This document shows, piece by piece, positions 12,327 through 20,277 of a stretch of 64,000 nt of DNA. The DNA is taken from NCBI RefSeq assembly GCF_022227765.1, contig NZ_JAJMLZ010000001.1, positions 434,001-498,000 on the forward strand. The letters are read 5' to 3'. The notes under the pieces were generated by a model. The model was not told the DNA's origin. It worked only from the letters and a program-made list of their open reading frames with translations, and searched no databases. Numbering within the stretch: the first letter of the stretch is position 1; every line of letters begins with the position of its first letter. The translations under genes and the position numbers were made by a program. This DNA comes from Ectothiorhodospira shaposhnikovii. GTDB taxonomy: Bacteria > Pseudomonadota > Gammaproteobacteria > Ectothiorhodospirales > Ectothiorhodospiraceae.

Positions 12327-13330
12327 GTAGTCGTGCCGGTTATTTTCGTCTGGGGTTGTTCATCGTCGGTGCCTTTGCCGCTACCGTCGTGATCCTGCTG
12401 GCGCTGGGTGTGGGCGCGCTGTTGCGGCCCAAGTTGATGATGGAAACCTATTTCGACGGCTCCATCCAGGGGCTGGACGTGGGGGCGCCCATCAAGCTGC
12501 GCGGGGTCACCATCGGCGAGGTGAGTCAGATCAGCTTCACCTATGCCCATTACCAGAAAGAGCTGCCTGTCGCCGACCGTGCCCAGTATGTGATGGTCAG
12601 GGGTTGGTTGCGTCCGGATCTGCTCAGTGCGCCCATGAGGGAGGCGGATATCAAGGATGAGCTGGCGCTGTTCGTGGAACGGGGGTTGCGGGTACGCATG
12701 ACCAGCCAGGGAGTGACCGGGATCAACTTTCTGGAACTGGATTTCTTCGATGCGGACACCTTCACCCCGGTGGTCATCGACTGGACCCCGGAGTACCTGT
12801 ACATCCCCTCCGCCCCCAGCACCATGACCCAGTTCCTGCAGTATGCGGACAATATCATGCGCCGGGTGGACAGGATGGACGTGGAGTCCATCCTGTCCAA
12901 CATCGAGCGTTTCACCATCAACCTGAACGAGATCGTGGAGGGCGTGGACGCCAAGCAGCTCATGAGTGAACTGGCCGGCAGCCTGGAGCAGACCCACGAT
13001 ATCCTCAAGCGGGTGCAGCGCCTGGCGGACTCACCCCAATTGGCCAGGATTCCGGAAGACCTGGGGGCAACGGCACAGAATCTCCGGCGCTTGTCGGAGT
13101 CCCCCGAGATCCGCCAGTCGTTGGAAGGCCTGACCCGCTCCCTGGATCAGCTCAAGGGCACCGTGGGACGTGCCGACGACCTGATCGCCGGTCATGAGCA
13201 GGACATTGCCGCTTCGCTGGACAACCTGCGGGCCATGACCGACAACCTGCGTGCCCTCACCGAGGATCTGCGCCGCCATCCGGGGGCGATCCTGAATCGT
13301 CCCCCTGAACCCGCCGAACTGTCCCGATGA
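12323..13330 (+). CDS. MCE/MlaD-family lipid-binding protein
   Basis: A 335-residue protein with one N-terminal membrane anchor (LGLFIVGAFAATVVILLALGVG) and an MCE domain at about residues 40-125 (IQGLDVGAPIKLRGVTIGEV). The long C-terminal part (about 170-330) is predicted helical, with repeated leucine-rich patterns (RRLSESPEIRQSLEGL), as in longer PqiB/Mce proteins and not the short MlaD (about 180). It is probably a periplasmic shuttle or tunnel subunit. It starts with GTG inside the end of the ATPase gene. Confidence 0.9.
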   Translation: MSSRAGYFRLGLFIVGAFAATVVILLALGVGALLRPKLMMETYFDGSIQGLDVGAPIKLRGVTIGEVSQISFTYAHYQKELPVADRAQYVMVRGWLRPDLLSAPMREADIKDELALFVERGLRVRMTSQGVTGINFLELDFFDADTFTPVVIDWTPEYLYIPSAPSTMTQFLQYADNIMRRVDRMDVESILSNIERFTINLNEIVEGVDAKQLMSELAGSLEQTHDILKRVQRLADSPQLARIPEDLGATAQNLRRLSESPEIRQSLEGLTRSLDQLKGTVGRADDLIAGHEQDIAASLDNLRAMTDNLRALTEDLRRHPGAILNRPPEPAELSR

Positions 13331-13974
13331 TCCGGAGCCCGATCATGCCTCGACTCATCAAGTCCCTGTTGCTGTTCCTGCTGGTGCCGGCCTTGCTGAT
13401 GACCGCCGCCTGCAGCGTGAGTCTGGACCGCGATCCGCCGGTACGTACCACCTATCTGATGGAGGCCAAGCGGCCGGCCCTGCCGGTGCACGAGCCGGTC
13501 GGCGGCAGTTTGGTCATGGGGACGGTGCGGGTGGCACCGGAGTTCGCCACCCGGGGCCTGATCTACCGCATGGATGACACCCGGTATGTCTCCGATTTCC
13601 ATCATGACTGGTTTGCTCCAGTGCGGGATCAGGTGTACAGCACGACCCGGGAGTGGTTGCATGACGCCCGGGTGTTCCACACCCTGTTGCCGCCCAGCCT
13701 GGCCCGGGAAGCGGACTACCGCCTGGATATTCTGGTCAACACCATCCATGGCGATCTGCGGGATGAGCAGTCTCCGGCAGCGGTGCTGGAACTGCAGGCC
13801 TACCTGTCATCCCGTGGACAGGAGGGAGAGCGTCGTATCCTGCTGGCCTCTACCCTGCAGTCCCGTCAGCCGCTGTCCGAAGCCACCCCGGCCCAGGTGG
13901 CCGCGGGCCTGTCCCGGGGGCTGGCGGATATCCTGACCCGGCTGGAATCGGAGCTCACTCAAGCCCTGCCGTAG
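13327..13974 (+). CDS. ABC-type transport auxiliary lipoprotein (PqiC/YmbA-like)
   Basis: A 215-residue lipoprotein. The signal peptide ends in the lipobox LLMTAAC (Cys at residue 29). The mature part has the pattern of the DUF330/ABC-auxiliary family (TYLMEAKRP near the start, GTVRVAPEFATRGLIYRMDD, then a C-terminal ALPVH-type strand pattern). Such lipoproteins close the MCE pathway at the outer membrane. Its start overlaps the MCE gene by four bases, completing a four-gene operon of permease, ATPase, MCE protein and lipoprotein. Confidence 0.85.
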   Translation: MIRSPIMPRLIKSLLLFLLVPALLMTAACSVSLDRDPPVRTTYLMEAKRPALPVHEPVGGSLVMGTVRVAPEFATRGLIYRMDDTRYVSDFHHDWFAPVRDQVYSTTREWLHDARVFHTLLPPSLAREADYRLDILVNTIHGDLRDEQSPAAVLELQAYLSSRGQEGERRILLASTLQSRQPLSEATPAQVAAGLSRGLADILTRLESELTQALP

Positions 13975-14014
13975 AGCGGGCAGACCATAACGACCACCCA
14001 CAGGAGGGCGGAGG

Positions 14015-14998
14015 ATGTATCGAGCCATCGTACTGAACAAGACCGAAAGCGGCGTCGAGGCGAAGCTGGAATCCCTGGATGAGCAGGCGCTACCGGAAGG
14101 CGATGTGACCGTCAGGGTGGCCTGGTCCACCCTCAACTACAAGGACGGCCTGGCAATCACCGGCAAGGCCCCCGTGGTCCGCCACTATCCCATGGTCCCG
14201 GGAGTGGATCTGTCGGGCACGGTGGAACACAGCGATCACCCCCGCTGGCGGCCGGGTGACCGGGTCATCCTCAATGGCTGGGGGGTGGGTGAAGCCCACC
14301 CCGGCGGTCTGGCCGAGAAGGCGCGCCTCAAGGGGGACTGGTTGGTACCCCTGCCGGAGGCCTTTGACCTGCGCCAGGCAATGGCCATCGGCACCGCCGG
14401 CTACACCGCCATGCTCTGTGTGCTGGCCCTGGCCCGCCAGGGTGTCCGGCCCGACCAGGGTGATGTTCTGGTGACCGGCGCCGGTGGTGGGGTGGGCAGC
14501 ATCGCGGTGATGCTGCTGGCGGGGCGCGGCTACCGGGTGGTGGCATCCACCGGGCGGTCGGGGGAGGCGGCATACCTCAAGGGCCTGGGCGCGGCGGAAG
14601 TCATGGATCGGGCGGAGCTGTCGTCCCCCGGCAAGCCCCTGGGCAAGATCCGCTGGGCCGGGGCAGTGGACACGGTGGGCAGTCATACCCTGGCCAATGT
14701 GCTGGCTTCCACCTGCTACGGCGGCAGTGTGGCCGCCTGCGGGCTGGCCCAGGGCATGGACCTGCCGGCGACCGTGGCACCCTTCATCCTGCGGGGGGTG
14801 AACCTGCTGGGTGTGGACAGCGTCTACACACCCATGGAGCGGCGTCTGGAGGCCTGGGATTGCCTGGCCCGGGAACTGGATCCGGAGCGGCTGGCGGCGG
14901 CCACCACGGAGGTGGCATTGGCGGAGGTGATTCCGCTGGCTGAACGGATCCTGGCCGGGCAGGTGCGGGGGCGCACGGTGGTGGATGTCAACCGCTAG
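14015..14998 (+). CDS. acuI: acrylyl-CoA reductase / YhdH-type quinone oxidoreductase
   Basis: A 327-residue zinc-free medium-chain dehydrogenase/reductase of the YhdH/AcuI family, NADPH-dependent. Family features are the N-terminal [46 protein letters not shown] and the nucleotide-binding [18 protein letters not shown]. AcuI reduces toxic acryloyl-CoA (for instance from DMSP breakdown) to propionyl-CoA; the substrate in this organism cannot be read from sequence. An AGGAGGG ribosome-binding site precedes the ATG. Its end overlaps the convergent kinase-like gene by 11 bp. Confidence 0.88.
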   Translation: MYRAIVLNKTESGVEAKLESLDEQALPEGDVTVRVAWSTLNYKDGLAITGKAPVVRHYPMVPGVDLSGTVEHSDHPRWRPGDRVILNGWGVGEAHPGGLAEKARLKGDWLVPLPEAFDLRQAMAIGTAGYTAMLCVLALARQGVRPDQGDVLVTGAGGGVGSIAVMLLAGRGYRVVASTGRSGEAAYLKGLGAAEVMDRAELSSPGKPLGKIRWAGAVDTVGSHTLANVLASTCYGGSVAACGLAQGMDLPATVAPFILRGVNLLGVDSVYTPMERRLEAWDCLARELDPERLAAATTEVALAEVIPLAERILAGQVRGRTVVDVNR

Positions 14999-15887
14999 GA
15001 GCACGGGGAAACTGGATCTCGATCCGGGTGCCTTGATCGAGGCGGGAGTCGATCCACATGCGTCCCTGGAGGCGCTGGGTCACCCAATAGGCCTTGGTCA
15101 GGCCGAAGCCCCCGCCGTAGGTTCTGCGGTTCTGTACGTTATCCGCCCGAAACCCGAGCTTGACGACATCCTCGACCTGTCCGGGGGGAATGCCGACGCC
15201 GGTATCCTCCACCACGAAGCGGATTCTTTGGCCGTCATCATCCAGGCCTGACAGGATGCGCCCGCCGGGTGGAGTGTACTTGCGCGCATTGGCGACCAGG
15301 TCGCGAATCACGTCGTTGAACACGGCTGGCATGAAAATCTGGTTTCCATCCCGGCTGGTGACATCGAATTTCACCAGATAGTCCCGCTCTTCCTGTCCGG
15401 CGATGTTGTGCTTGATGCCGAAGCCGCCGTTGCTTTTCTGCTGCATCACCTGAAACAGGATCGCCAGATCTTCCTTGAGCAGTTCCAGGTCATACCATTG
15501 CCAGATCATCGGCACGCCGGCACGGGCCGTCAGCTCCTTGACCCGGGTCTTGAAGATCGCCATGACGGCTTCAATGTTGTCCAGACATTCCTGGGCGGCC
15601 GGGGTAGGGGTGATGCCGGCCACGGCGGTTGCGACCGCCTGCTGGATTTCCCGGTGAATGGCATCAATGTCCCTGACCCAGAGTATGGCCTGAAACGGGT
15701 CTTGCAGGGCCTGGGCAAACTCATGCACGGTGCCGATGCCGCGTTTCAGCGACTCAGGGCGGTCCAGATGCAGCGCCAGCAGATCCATTTCCGCTGAAAG
15801 TACGTTGAGCACATTGAGAAAACTGTGCAGATCCACCAAGGCTTCCTGCTCCGGTGTGAGATTCAAGGCCTTGATGATCTCTACCAC
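14988..15887 (-). CDS. histidine-kinase-type ATPase protein without sensor domain
   Basis: A 299-residue protein whose C-terminal half is a HATPase domain: N box [18 protein letters not shown]1 box [15 protein letters not shown]2 box [12 protein letters not shown]. The N-terminal 150 residues are helical with one possible phospho-acceptor histidine at [12 protein letters not shown] (about residue 21). There is no membrane segment, PAS, HAMP or receiver domain, and no response regulator is adjacent. It may be a soluble kinase or phosphotransfer protein acting with partners elsewhere. The end overlaps acuI tail to tail. Confidence 0.75.
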   Translation of the reverse strand: MVEIIKALNLTPEQEALVDLHSFLNVLNVLSAEMDLLALHLDRPESLKRGIGTVHEFAQALQDPFQAILWVRDIDAIHREIQQAVATAVAGITPTPAAQECLDNIEAVMAIFKTRVKELTARAGVPMIWQWYDLELLKEDLAILFQVMQQKSNGGFGIKHNIAGQEERDYLVKFDVTSRDGNQIFMPAVFNDVIRDLVANARKYTPPGGRILSGLDDDGQRIRFVVEDTGVGIPPGQVEDVVKLGFRADNVQNRRTYGGGFGLTKAYWVTQRLQGRMWIDSRLDQGTRIEIQFPRAPSG

Positions 15888-16172
15888 AATGCGATATACC
15901 TCCCCGTGACATGGCGACAGGCTCAGGCTGTTGGATACAGTCTAGCGATGCCGCAAGGAAACGACATTCCGGCCATCGGCCATTTTGCTGCCTTCATCTT
16001 CAGTATCAGCCACAATACTGTGAGGAGTGTCACATTTTAAGAGGGCACGGAACAAGTCTCTTCCCACGACTCCTCATCTGTCTTTTGTCTTTTCCCGTGC
16101 CTCCCGTGCCTTTTCCACCCATGACTCCCGTTCTCTTTTTTCTTTTCCGTCATTCCCGCCTTTTTCTCCGTC

Positions 16173-16192
16173 ACTCCCGCGAAGGCGGGAGT
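16173..16192. repeat. REP-like palindrome (CTCCCGCGAAGGCGGGAG type)
   Basis: A perfect 8-bp arm palindrome ACTCCCGC-GAAG-GCGGGAGT. The same family recurs at 16224, 42680, 45806, 45850, 45911 and 45972, always between genes. The sequence context (GTCA before, CCA after) is conserved among copies. Confidence 0.85.
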
Positions 16193-16223
16193 CCAGTATT
16201 TTCAGCCTGTGTTCCGTGACCGG

Positions 16224-16243
16224 ATTCCCGCTTTCGCGGGAAT
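16224..16243. repeat. REP-like palindrome (ATTCCCGC-GCGGGAAT type)
   Basis: The copy ATTCCCGCTTTCGCGGGAAT forms a stem around TTTC and is flanked by GG and GACTG. It is in opposite orientation to the copy 31 bp upstream, so the pair could form a larger fold-back structure. Confidence 0.85.
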
Positions 16244-16318
16244 GACTGATTAAAATCCTGAGAGATCAAGGGTAGATAGGCACCGGGACTCCATTCCCGG
16301 TGCCCGCGGGACACTCGA

Positions 16319-16612
16319 TTATTCCCGCGCGTCTTCCACGGCTTCCTCCGCCGCGTCCACGGCGTCATCGATCTCACGACCGGCCTGCTCTGCCGGACCG
16401 GGTTCATCCACGGCATCGCCGATGGCTTCCGCGGCGTCGTCCAGCCTCTCTTCCGCGGCTTCCACGGCGTCTTCGTAACGTTCCTGAGCCTCTTCAACCA
16501 CTTCATCCACGGTCTGGCCGGCCTCTTCGGCCGGGCCTCGGTCGGAGCATCCCACCAGGAAAGCCAGGGGGAACATGGACAGAGCGGCGATGAATGTGTG
16601 ACGGTGCTTCAT
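16319..16612 (-). CDS. small acidic lipoprotein
   Basis: A 97-residue predicted lipoprotein: signal peptide with lipobox FLVGC (Cys at residue 22), then an Asp/Glu/Ala-rich region made of imperfect repeats of the type DEVVEEAQERYEDAVEAAEE, very likely one long amphipathic or coiled-coil helix. A strong AGGAGG ribosome-binding site lies 6 bp before the ATG. I know no function; it could be a periplasmic stress or envelope-spacer lipoprotein. Strong bias to acidic residues would suit a halophile periplasm, which is inference. Confidence 0.8.
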   Translation of the reverse strand: MKHRHTFIAALSMFPLAFLVGCSDRGPAEEAGQTVDEVVEEAQERYEDAVEAAEERLDDAAEAIGDAVDEPGPAEQAGREIDDAVDAAEEAVEDARE

Positions 16613-16811
16613 GCAAACCTCCTACACGAGTGATTGGGTGATGAATCCATTGATCAAAAGATGCGTGGGAAAGCCATGCCTCAATGACGGCAGACCCATG
16701 TCTATGGATTGCACGGCACAGCTTATGTTCCTTTGACCAGGGATTCGGTGCTGTGTCTCAAACTTTGGGACGAGAATCGGTGGTGCCCCACTCCGGACAG
16801 TACCGTGCATA

Positions 16812-17249
16812 ATGCGCGGCATGTCTGACGCAATGCCCGTGGTGGGCCTGAATCCCTCATCCCTGACCCTCATTCTGCTGGGTGGCGCCCTGGGCGGGCT
16901 GCTCCGCTATTGGATGACCGCGTGGATCAGTTCGCGGATAGGGGACACCTTTCCCTGGGGTACCCTGGTGGTCAATGTCAGCGGCGCCAGCCTGATCGGC
17001 GTGGCCGCCGCCTGGATGCTGTCAGGAGGTCCGGGAGGAGGTCAGATCAATGCTTGGGCGTGGCTGGTGGTAGGGATTCTGGGCAGCTACACCACCGTCT
17101 CCTCCTTCAGCCTGCAGACCCTGATTCTGTTGCGCGGTAGCCGACTTCCGCAGGCGTTTTTCAATATCTTCCTTTCCGTCTTTTTATGTCTGGGAGGTGC
17201 CGCGTTGGCGTACACCGTCACGGGATACGTACTGGCGCGAGGTATCTGA
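16812..17249 (+). CDS. crcB: fluoride efflux transporter CrcB (first copy)
   Basis: A 145-residue membrane protein with four helices, a Fluc/CrcB fluoride channel. Family signatures: GGALGGLLRYWMT at the N-terminus, FPWGTLVVNVSGASLIG (the conserved G-T-x-x-V-N), and GSYTTVSSFSLQT (the S/T-T-F-S-x-F region, with the usual first F replaced by V-S-S). Three in-frame ATGs lie within 21 bp; the exact start is uncertain. No fluoride riboswitch is visible upstream. The stop overlaps the second crcB start by one base. Confidence 0.9.
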   Translation: MRGMSDAMPVVGLNPSSLTLILLGGALGGLLRYWMTAWISSRIGDTFPWGTLVVNVSGASLIGVAAAWMLSGGPGGGQINAWAWLVVGILGSYTTVSSFSLQTLILLRGSRLPQAFFNIFLSVFLCLGGAALAYTVTGYVLARGI

Positions 17250-17665
17250 TGCGTGACCGTTACCGAATCTGGCTAGCCGTGGCCCTGGGCAGTGGCCTGG
17301 GGGCTGTGTCACGGCACTTGGTGTCGGTGGCCGCGCTCACCGCATTGGGACCAGCCTTTGCGTGGGGTACGCTGGCGGTGAACTTGGTGGGTTCCTGGCT
17401 CATCGGCCTCTATGCCGCCCTGACCGAGCCGGGCGGAGCCCTGATGGTGGGGCCGGCCATGCGCCAGTTCGTGCTCGCCGGCTTTTGTGGTGGATTCACC
17501 ACCTTTTCCGTTTTCAGCCTGGAGGCGCTGATCTGGTTGCAGCAGGGGCGTCCCGGATTGGCCGCGGGGTATGTGCTCGGTTCCGTGGTTCTGTGGATGT
17601 CGGCAGTGTGGATGGGATACGCCCAGGGCATGGGGTTTAATGACCGCCTGGCACGGTCTGGATAA
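17249..17665 (+). CDS. crcB: fluoride efflux transporter CrcB (second copy)
   Basis: A 138-residue paralogue of the upstream protein: GSGLGAVSRHLVS, FAWGTLAVNLVGSWLIGLY and the canonical GGFTTFSVFSLEALI. Fluc channels are dual-topology dimers. Tandem diverged copies, as here, usually form an obligate heterodimer with opposite topologies. The TGATG overlap implies coupled translation and equal dosage, consistent with a heterodimer. Confidence 0.92.
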   Translation: MRDRYRIWLAVALGSGLGAVSRHLVSVAALTALGPAFAWGTLAVNLVGSWLIGLYAALTEPGGALMVGPAMRQFVLAGFCGGFTTFSVFSLEALIWLQQGRPGLAAGYVLGSVVLWMSAVWMGYAQGMGFNDRLARSG

Positions 17666-17703
17666 GTGCCGGCGGCTGATTTTCATGGGTGGATAAAAAA
17701 GTG

Positions 17704-17731
17704 TTGACACCCTGAAACAGATCTGTAGAAT
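17704..17731 (+). promoter_or_regulatory. sigma-70 promoter for tRNA-Gly
   Basis: A perfect TTGACA -35 (17704-17709), 16-bp spacer and TAGAAT -10 (17726-17731) end 17 bp before the tRNA, as expected for a strong tRNA promoter. Confidence 0.85.
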
Positions 17732-17748
17732 ACGCGCCATCAAGTGAC

Positions 17749-17824
<76 letters not shown>

Positions 17825-17853
17825 AACAAGTCCTTGTGATTCAAGGAAAAAAA

Positions 17854-17876
17854 GCCGCCTCACAGGGCGGCTTTTT
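17854..17876 (+). terminator. intrinsic terminator after tRNA-Gly
   Basis: GCCGCC-TCACAG-GGCGGC stem-loop preceded by seven A and followed by five T; it can act in both directions. Confidence 0.88.
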
Positions 17877-17945
17877 GCATTTCCCGTACCGGTGGCAAGT
17901 GGTATTTGTGTCCATCGGGAAGATGAAGCGCCAGGTTACAAGGGG

Positions 17946-17974
17946 TTGCCAAACACCGGGTATCTGGATAGAAT
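17946..17974 (+). promoter_or_regulatory. sigma-70 promoter for tRNA-Cys
   Basis: TTGCCA (17946-17951), 17-bp spacer and TAGAAT (17969-17974) lie 25 bp upstream of the tRNA-Cys gene; the -10 is identical to that of the tRNA-Gly promoter. Confidence 0.75.
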
Positions 17975-17999
17975 CCGCCCTTCACTTGTCGATTCCCAT

Positions 18000-18073
18000 G
18001 GCTGGGTGGCAGAGTGGTTATGCAGCGGCCTGCAAAGCCGTGGACGCCGGTTCGATTCCGACCCCAGCCTCCA
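18000..18073 (+). tRNA. tRNA-Cys (GCA)
   Basis: A 74-nt cloverleaf: acceptor GGCTGGG/CCCAGCC, anticodon stem GGC-pairing around loop CTGCAAA (anticodon GCA), T arm GCCGGTTCGATTCCGAC, discriminator T (U73, the identity base for CysRS) and encoded CCA. Confidence 0.97.
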
Positions 18074-18109
18074 GATGATTGAGGACGTCTTTCTCGTCCT
18101 TCTGAAAAA

Positions 18110-18134
18110 GCCCGCTTGAACGCGGGCTTTTTTT
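18110..18134 (+). terminator. intrinsic terminator after tRNA-Cys
   Basis: GCCCGC-TTGAAC-GCGGGC with seven following T. A second stem (AGGACG/CGTCCT, 18082-18100) lies between the tRNA and the terminator and may guide 3' processing. Confidence 0.9.
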
Positions 18135-18289
18135 GTTTGCAGTCCAGGTCGGCTCGGATGATATGTCGGCATCCCGGCAAAATTTGGTGTGTGGTGGGCG
18201 GGTTGTTCAGTGGAGTTTGAAAAGGCCGGATAGTAAGATCAGAACGAAGGATCGGTCTGGCTTCCGGTCAATACTGGGGTGAATGGAAA

Positions 18290-19528
18290 TTGCTCAAGAA
18301 GATTCGTGTCGAAGACCTGAAATTAGGGGTGTATATCACGGAATTCTGCGGCTCTTGGCTGGAGCACCCCTTCTGGCGTACCAGCTTCCTGCTCTCCAAC
18401 CCCAATGACCTCAATGCCATTCAGGCCAGTCATATCAAGGAAGTCTGGATTGATAGCGACAGGGGAGAGGATGTAGATAGTGCCCCATACGCTGCATCAC
18501 TGGACCCTCTGAAATCCGGGATCGATACCCGGCTTGAGGAAATGGCTGATATCAGCCGTGCTGCGTCACCGGTCGACATGGAGGAGGAGTTGACCCAGGC
18601 CAGGAAAATTCTCCATTTGTCCAGGGAAGCCGTGGCGGAAATGTTTTCCGCCGCGCGGATGGGTAATGCCGTGGACATGGGCGTGGCCAGAAATATCATC
18701 GAGCAAATATCGAATTCCCTAGCTCGAAATCCCTCTGCCTTGATCAGTCTGAGCCGGCTGAAGCAAGTGGATGAATATACCTACATGCATTCAGTGGCCG
18801 TTGCGGCCTTGATGATGGCGTTGGCTCGGGAGCTGAAATTCGACCAGGCCAAGGTCAAGGAAGCGGGCATGGCAGGATTGATGCACGATATCGGTAAGGC
18901 CGCCATTCCTAGGGCGATCCTCAATAAACCGGGAAGATTGACAAACTACGAATTCGGAGTCATGAAGTCTCACCCGCGGCGAGGCGGTGAAATGCTTTTG
19001 TCCCAGGGGGTGTCCAGCGATTCAGTCACGCTTGATGTCTGTCTCCATCATCATGAGAAAATGGATGGTTCGGGTTATCCCCATGGCCTGGCTGGTGATC
19101 AAATCAGCATGCAGGCCAAGATGGGAGCGGTTTGCGATGTTTACGATGCCATTACATCAAACCGCCCCTACAGAGAGGGATGGGATCCCTCCATTGCAAT
19201 ACAGAAGATGATGAGCTGGGCTGGAGGTCATTTTGATCAACGCATCTTCCAGGCCTTCGTCAAGACGCTGGGCATCTATCCTGTTGGCTCGCTGGTCCGG
19301 TTGAGTTCCGGGAAACTGGCCATTGTCATGGAGCAGTCGGAGGGATCCTTGCTCAAGCCCATTGTCAGGACATTCTATTCGGTGAATCGGGCCCGGAAGA
19401 TCTCTCCGGTGGTGATGGATCTGTCTCGTCCCGGATGCGACGAATCCATCATCCAGCGTGAAGACCCGCGAGACTGGGGCCTGACCGATGTTCATGCCCT
19501 GTGTTTTGGTGATGTACTCAATGGCTGA
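18290..19528 (+). CDS. HD-GYP domain cyclic-di-GMP phosphodiesterase (DUF3391 N-terminus)
   Basis: A 412-residue protein. The N-terminus (about 1-130) matches the DUF3391 domain found before HD-GYP (VEDLKLGVYITEFCGSWLEHPFW). The HD-GYP domain (about 160-330) has the metal-binding pattern: YTYMHSVAVAALMMALA, GLMHDIGKAAIPRAILNKPG, SHPRRGGEMLL, CLHHHEKMDGSGYPHGLAGD and YDAITSNRPYREG. The catalytic HD and the GYP signature are intact, so it should hydrolyse c-di-GMP. The best start is a TTG; no ATG or GTG is in frame nearby. Confidence 0.93.
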   Translation: MLKKIRVEDLKLGVYITEFCGSWLEHPFWRTSFLLSNPNDLNAIQASHIKEVWIDSDRGEDVDSAPYAASLDPLKSGIDTRLEEMADISRAASPVDMEEELTQARKILHLSREAVAEMFSAARMGNAVDMGVARNIIEQISNSLARNPSALISLSRLKQVDEYTYMHSVAVAALMMALARELKFDQAKVKEAGMAGLMHDIGKAAIPRAILNKPGRLTNYEFGVMKSHPRRGGEMLLSQGVSSDSVTLDVCLHHHEKMDGSGYPHGLAGDQISMQAKMGAVCDVYDAITSNRPYREGWDPSIAIQKMMSWAGGHFDQRIFQAFVKTLGIYPVGSLVRLSSGKLAIVMEQSEGSLLKPIVRTFYSVNRARKISPVVMDLSRPGCDESIIQREDPRDWGLTDVHALCFGDVLNG

Positions 19529-19538
19529 TCCCTGTGGT

Positions 19539-20270
19539 TCAGATCACTGACCGCACGATGGCAGCCATGCCGGCGACGCCGGAAAGCCACAGCACGGCGG
19601 GCCGTAGCCAGTGACGGTCCAGATAACCCGCCACCCAGCCGGAGATCCAGAATCCCACCAGGATGGCCGGCAGCAGTGACAATCCCAGCAGGATTTCCGT
19701 CATTCCGAATCGGTCCAGCAGGGCCAGGGCGGTCAGGGACAGCAGGCCGGCGGGCACGAAGATGGCCGACAGGGTGCCCCGCAGCCGGGGGCCGGTGACA
19801 TTCTGGAAGGCCAGGGCCAGAGGCGGACCGCCGATGGAGGTGATGGTGGCCATGAAACCGGACAGGCCCGCGGCACCCACCAGGTGGGCCGGTCGAGGTT
19901 CGGGCACCCGATGCACCAGGCTCAGGGCCACGGCCAGCAGCACCAGACCGCCTAGCAGCACCCCCATGACATCTTCCGCGATGCTGCCCAGCAGGGCGGC
20001 GGCCAGCGCCGTGCCGGCCAGACTGCCGGGCAGGGCCCAGGCCACGTCCCTGGGACGCACGGCGCGCCATTCCCTGGACAGGATCAGCAACGGCAGGGTC
20101 ATGCCGATAATGATCATGGGGGCCGGAATCAGTTGGGGATGGATCAGGTAGAGCAGGGGCGCTCCCAGCAGGGCCACGCCGTAGCCGATGCCGCCCTGGA
20201 TGACGGCGCCGATGATGATCACGAGACTGGCCATTAGCCACTGAGAGATGTTGAGGGGGAAATCCATCAT
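19539..20270 (-). CDS. TauE/SafE family membrane transporter
   Basis: A 243-residue integral membrane protein with seven or eight helices, of the TauE/SafE (DUF81) family of putative sulfite or organosulfonate exporters. The repeated family motif is seen in the first half (GAVIQGGIGYGVALLGAPLL) and the second (GLSGFMATITSIGGPPLALA). Substrate is unknown. The start lies 8 bp after the stop of the FAD oxidoreductase gene on the same strand, so both are probably co-transcribed. Confidence 0.9.
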   Translation of the reverse strand: MMDFPLNISQWLMASLVIIIGAVIQGGIGYGVALLGAPLLYLIHPQLIPAPMIIIGMTLPLLILSREWRAVRPRDVAWALPGSLAGTALAAALLGSIAEDVMGVLLGGLVLLAVALSLVHRVPEPRPAHLVGAAGLSGFMATITSIGGPPLALAFQNVTGPRLRGTLSAIFVPAGLLSLTALALLDRFGMTEILLGLSLLPAILVGFWISGWVAGYLDRHWLRPAVLWLSGVAGMAAIVRSVI

Positions 20271-20277
20271 GATGCCC

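Larger units (their letters stand above)
15888..16318. other. 431-bp intergenic region with palindromic repeats
   Basis: No convincing gene is visible. The middle (about 16050-16170) is strongly pyrimidine-rich on the + strand. Two copies of a dispersed palindrome follow (16173-16192 and 16224-16243), then a 10-bp GC stem (GGCACCGGGA/TCCCGGTGCC, 16279-16304) just past the stop of the small lipoprotein gene, likely its transcription end. Confidence 0.7.

Noticed and set aside
16613-16811. Fluoride riboswitch upstream of crcB
   Set aside because: I looked for the conserved crcB motif (GG-GAUGG and the CUGAU-CUCCUAC block) and did not see it.
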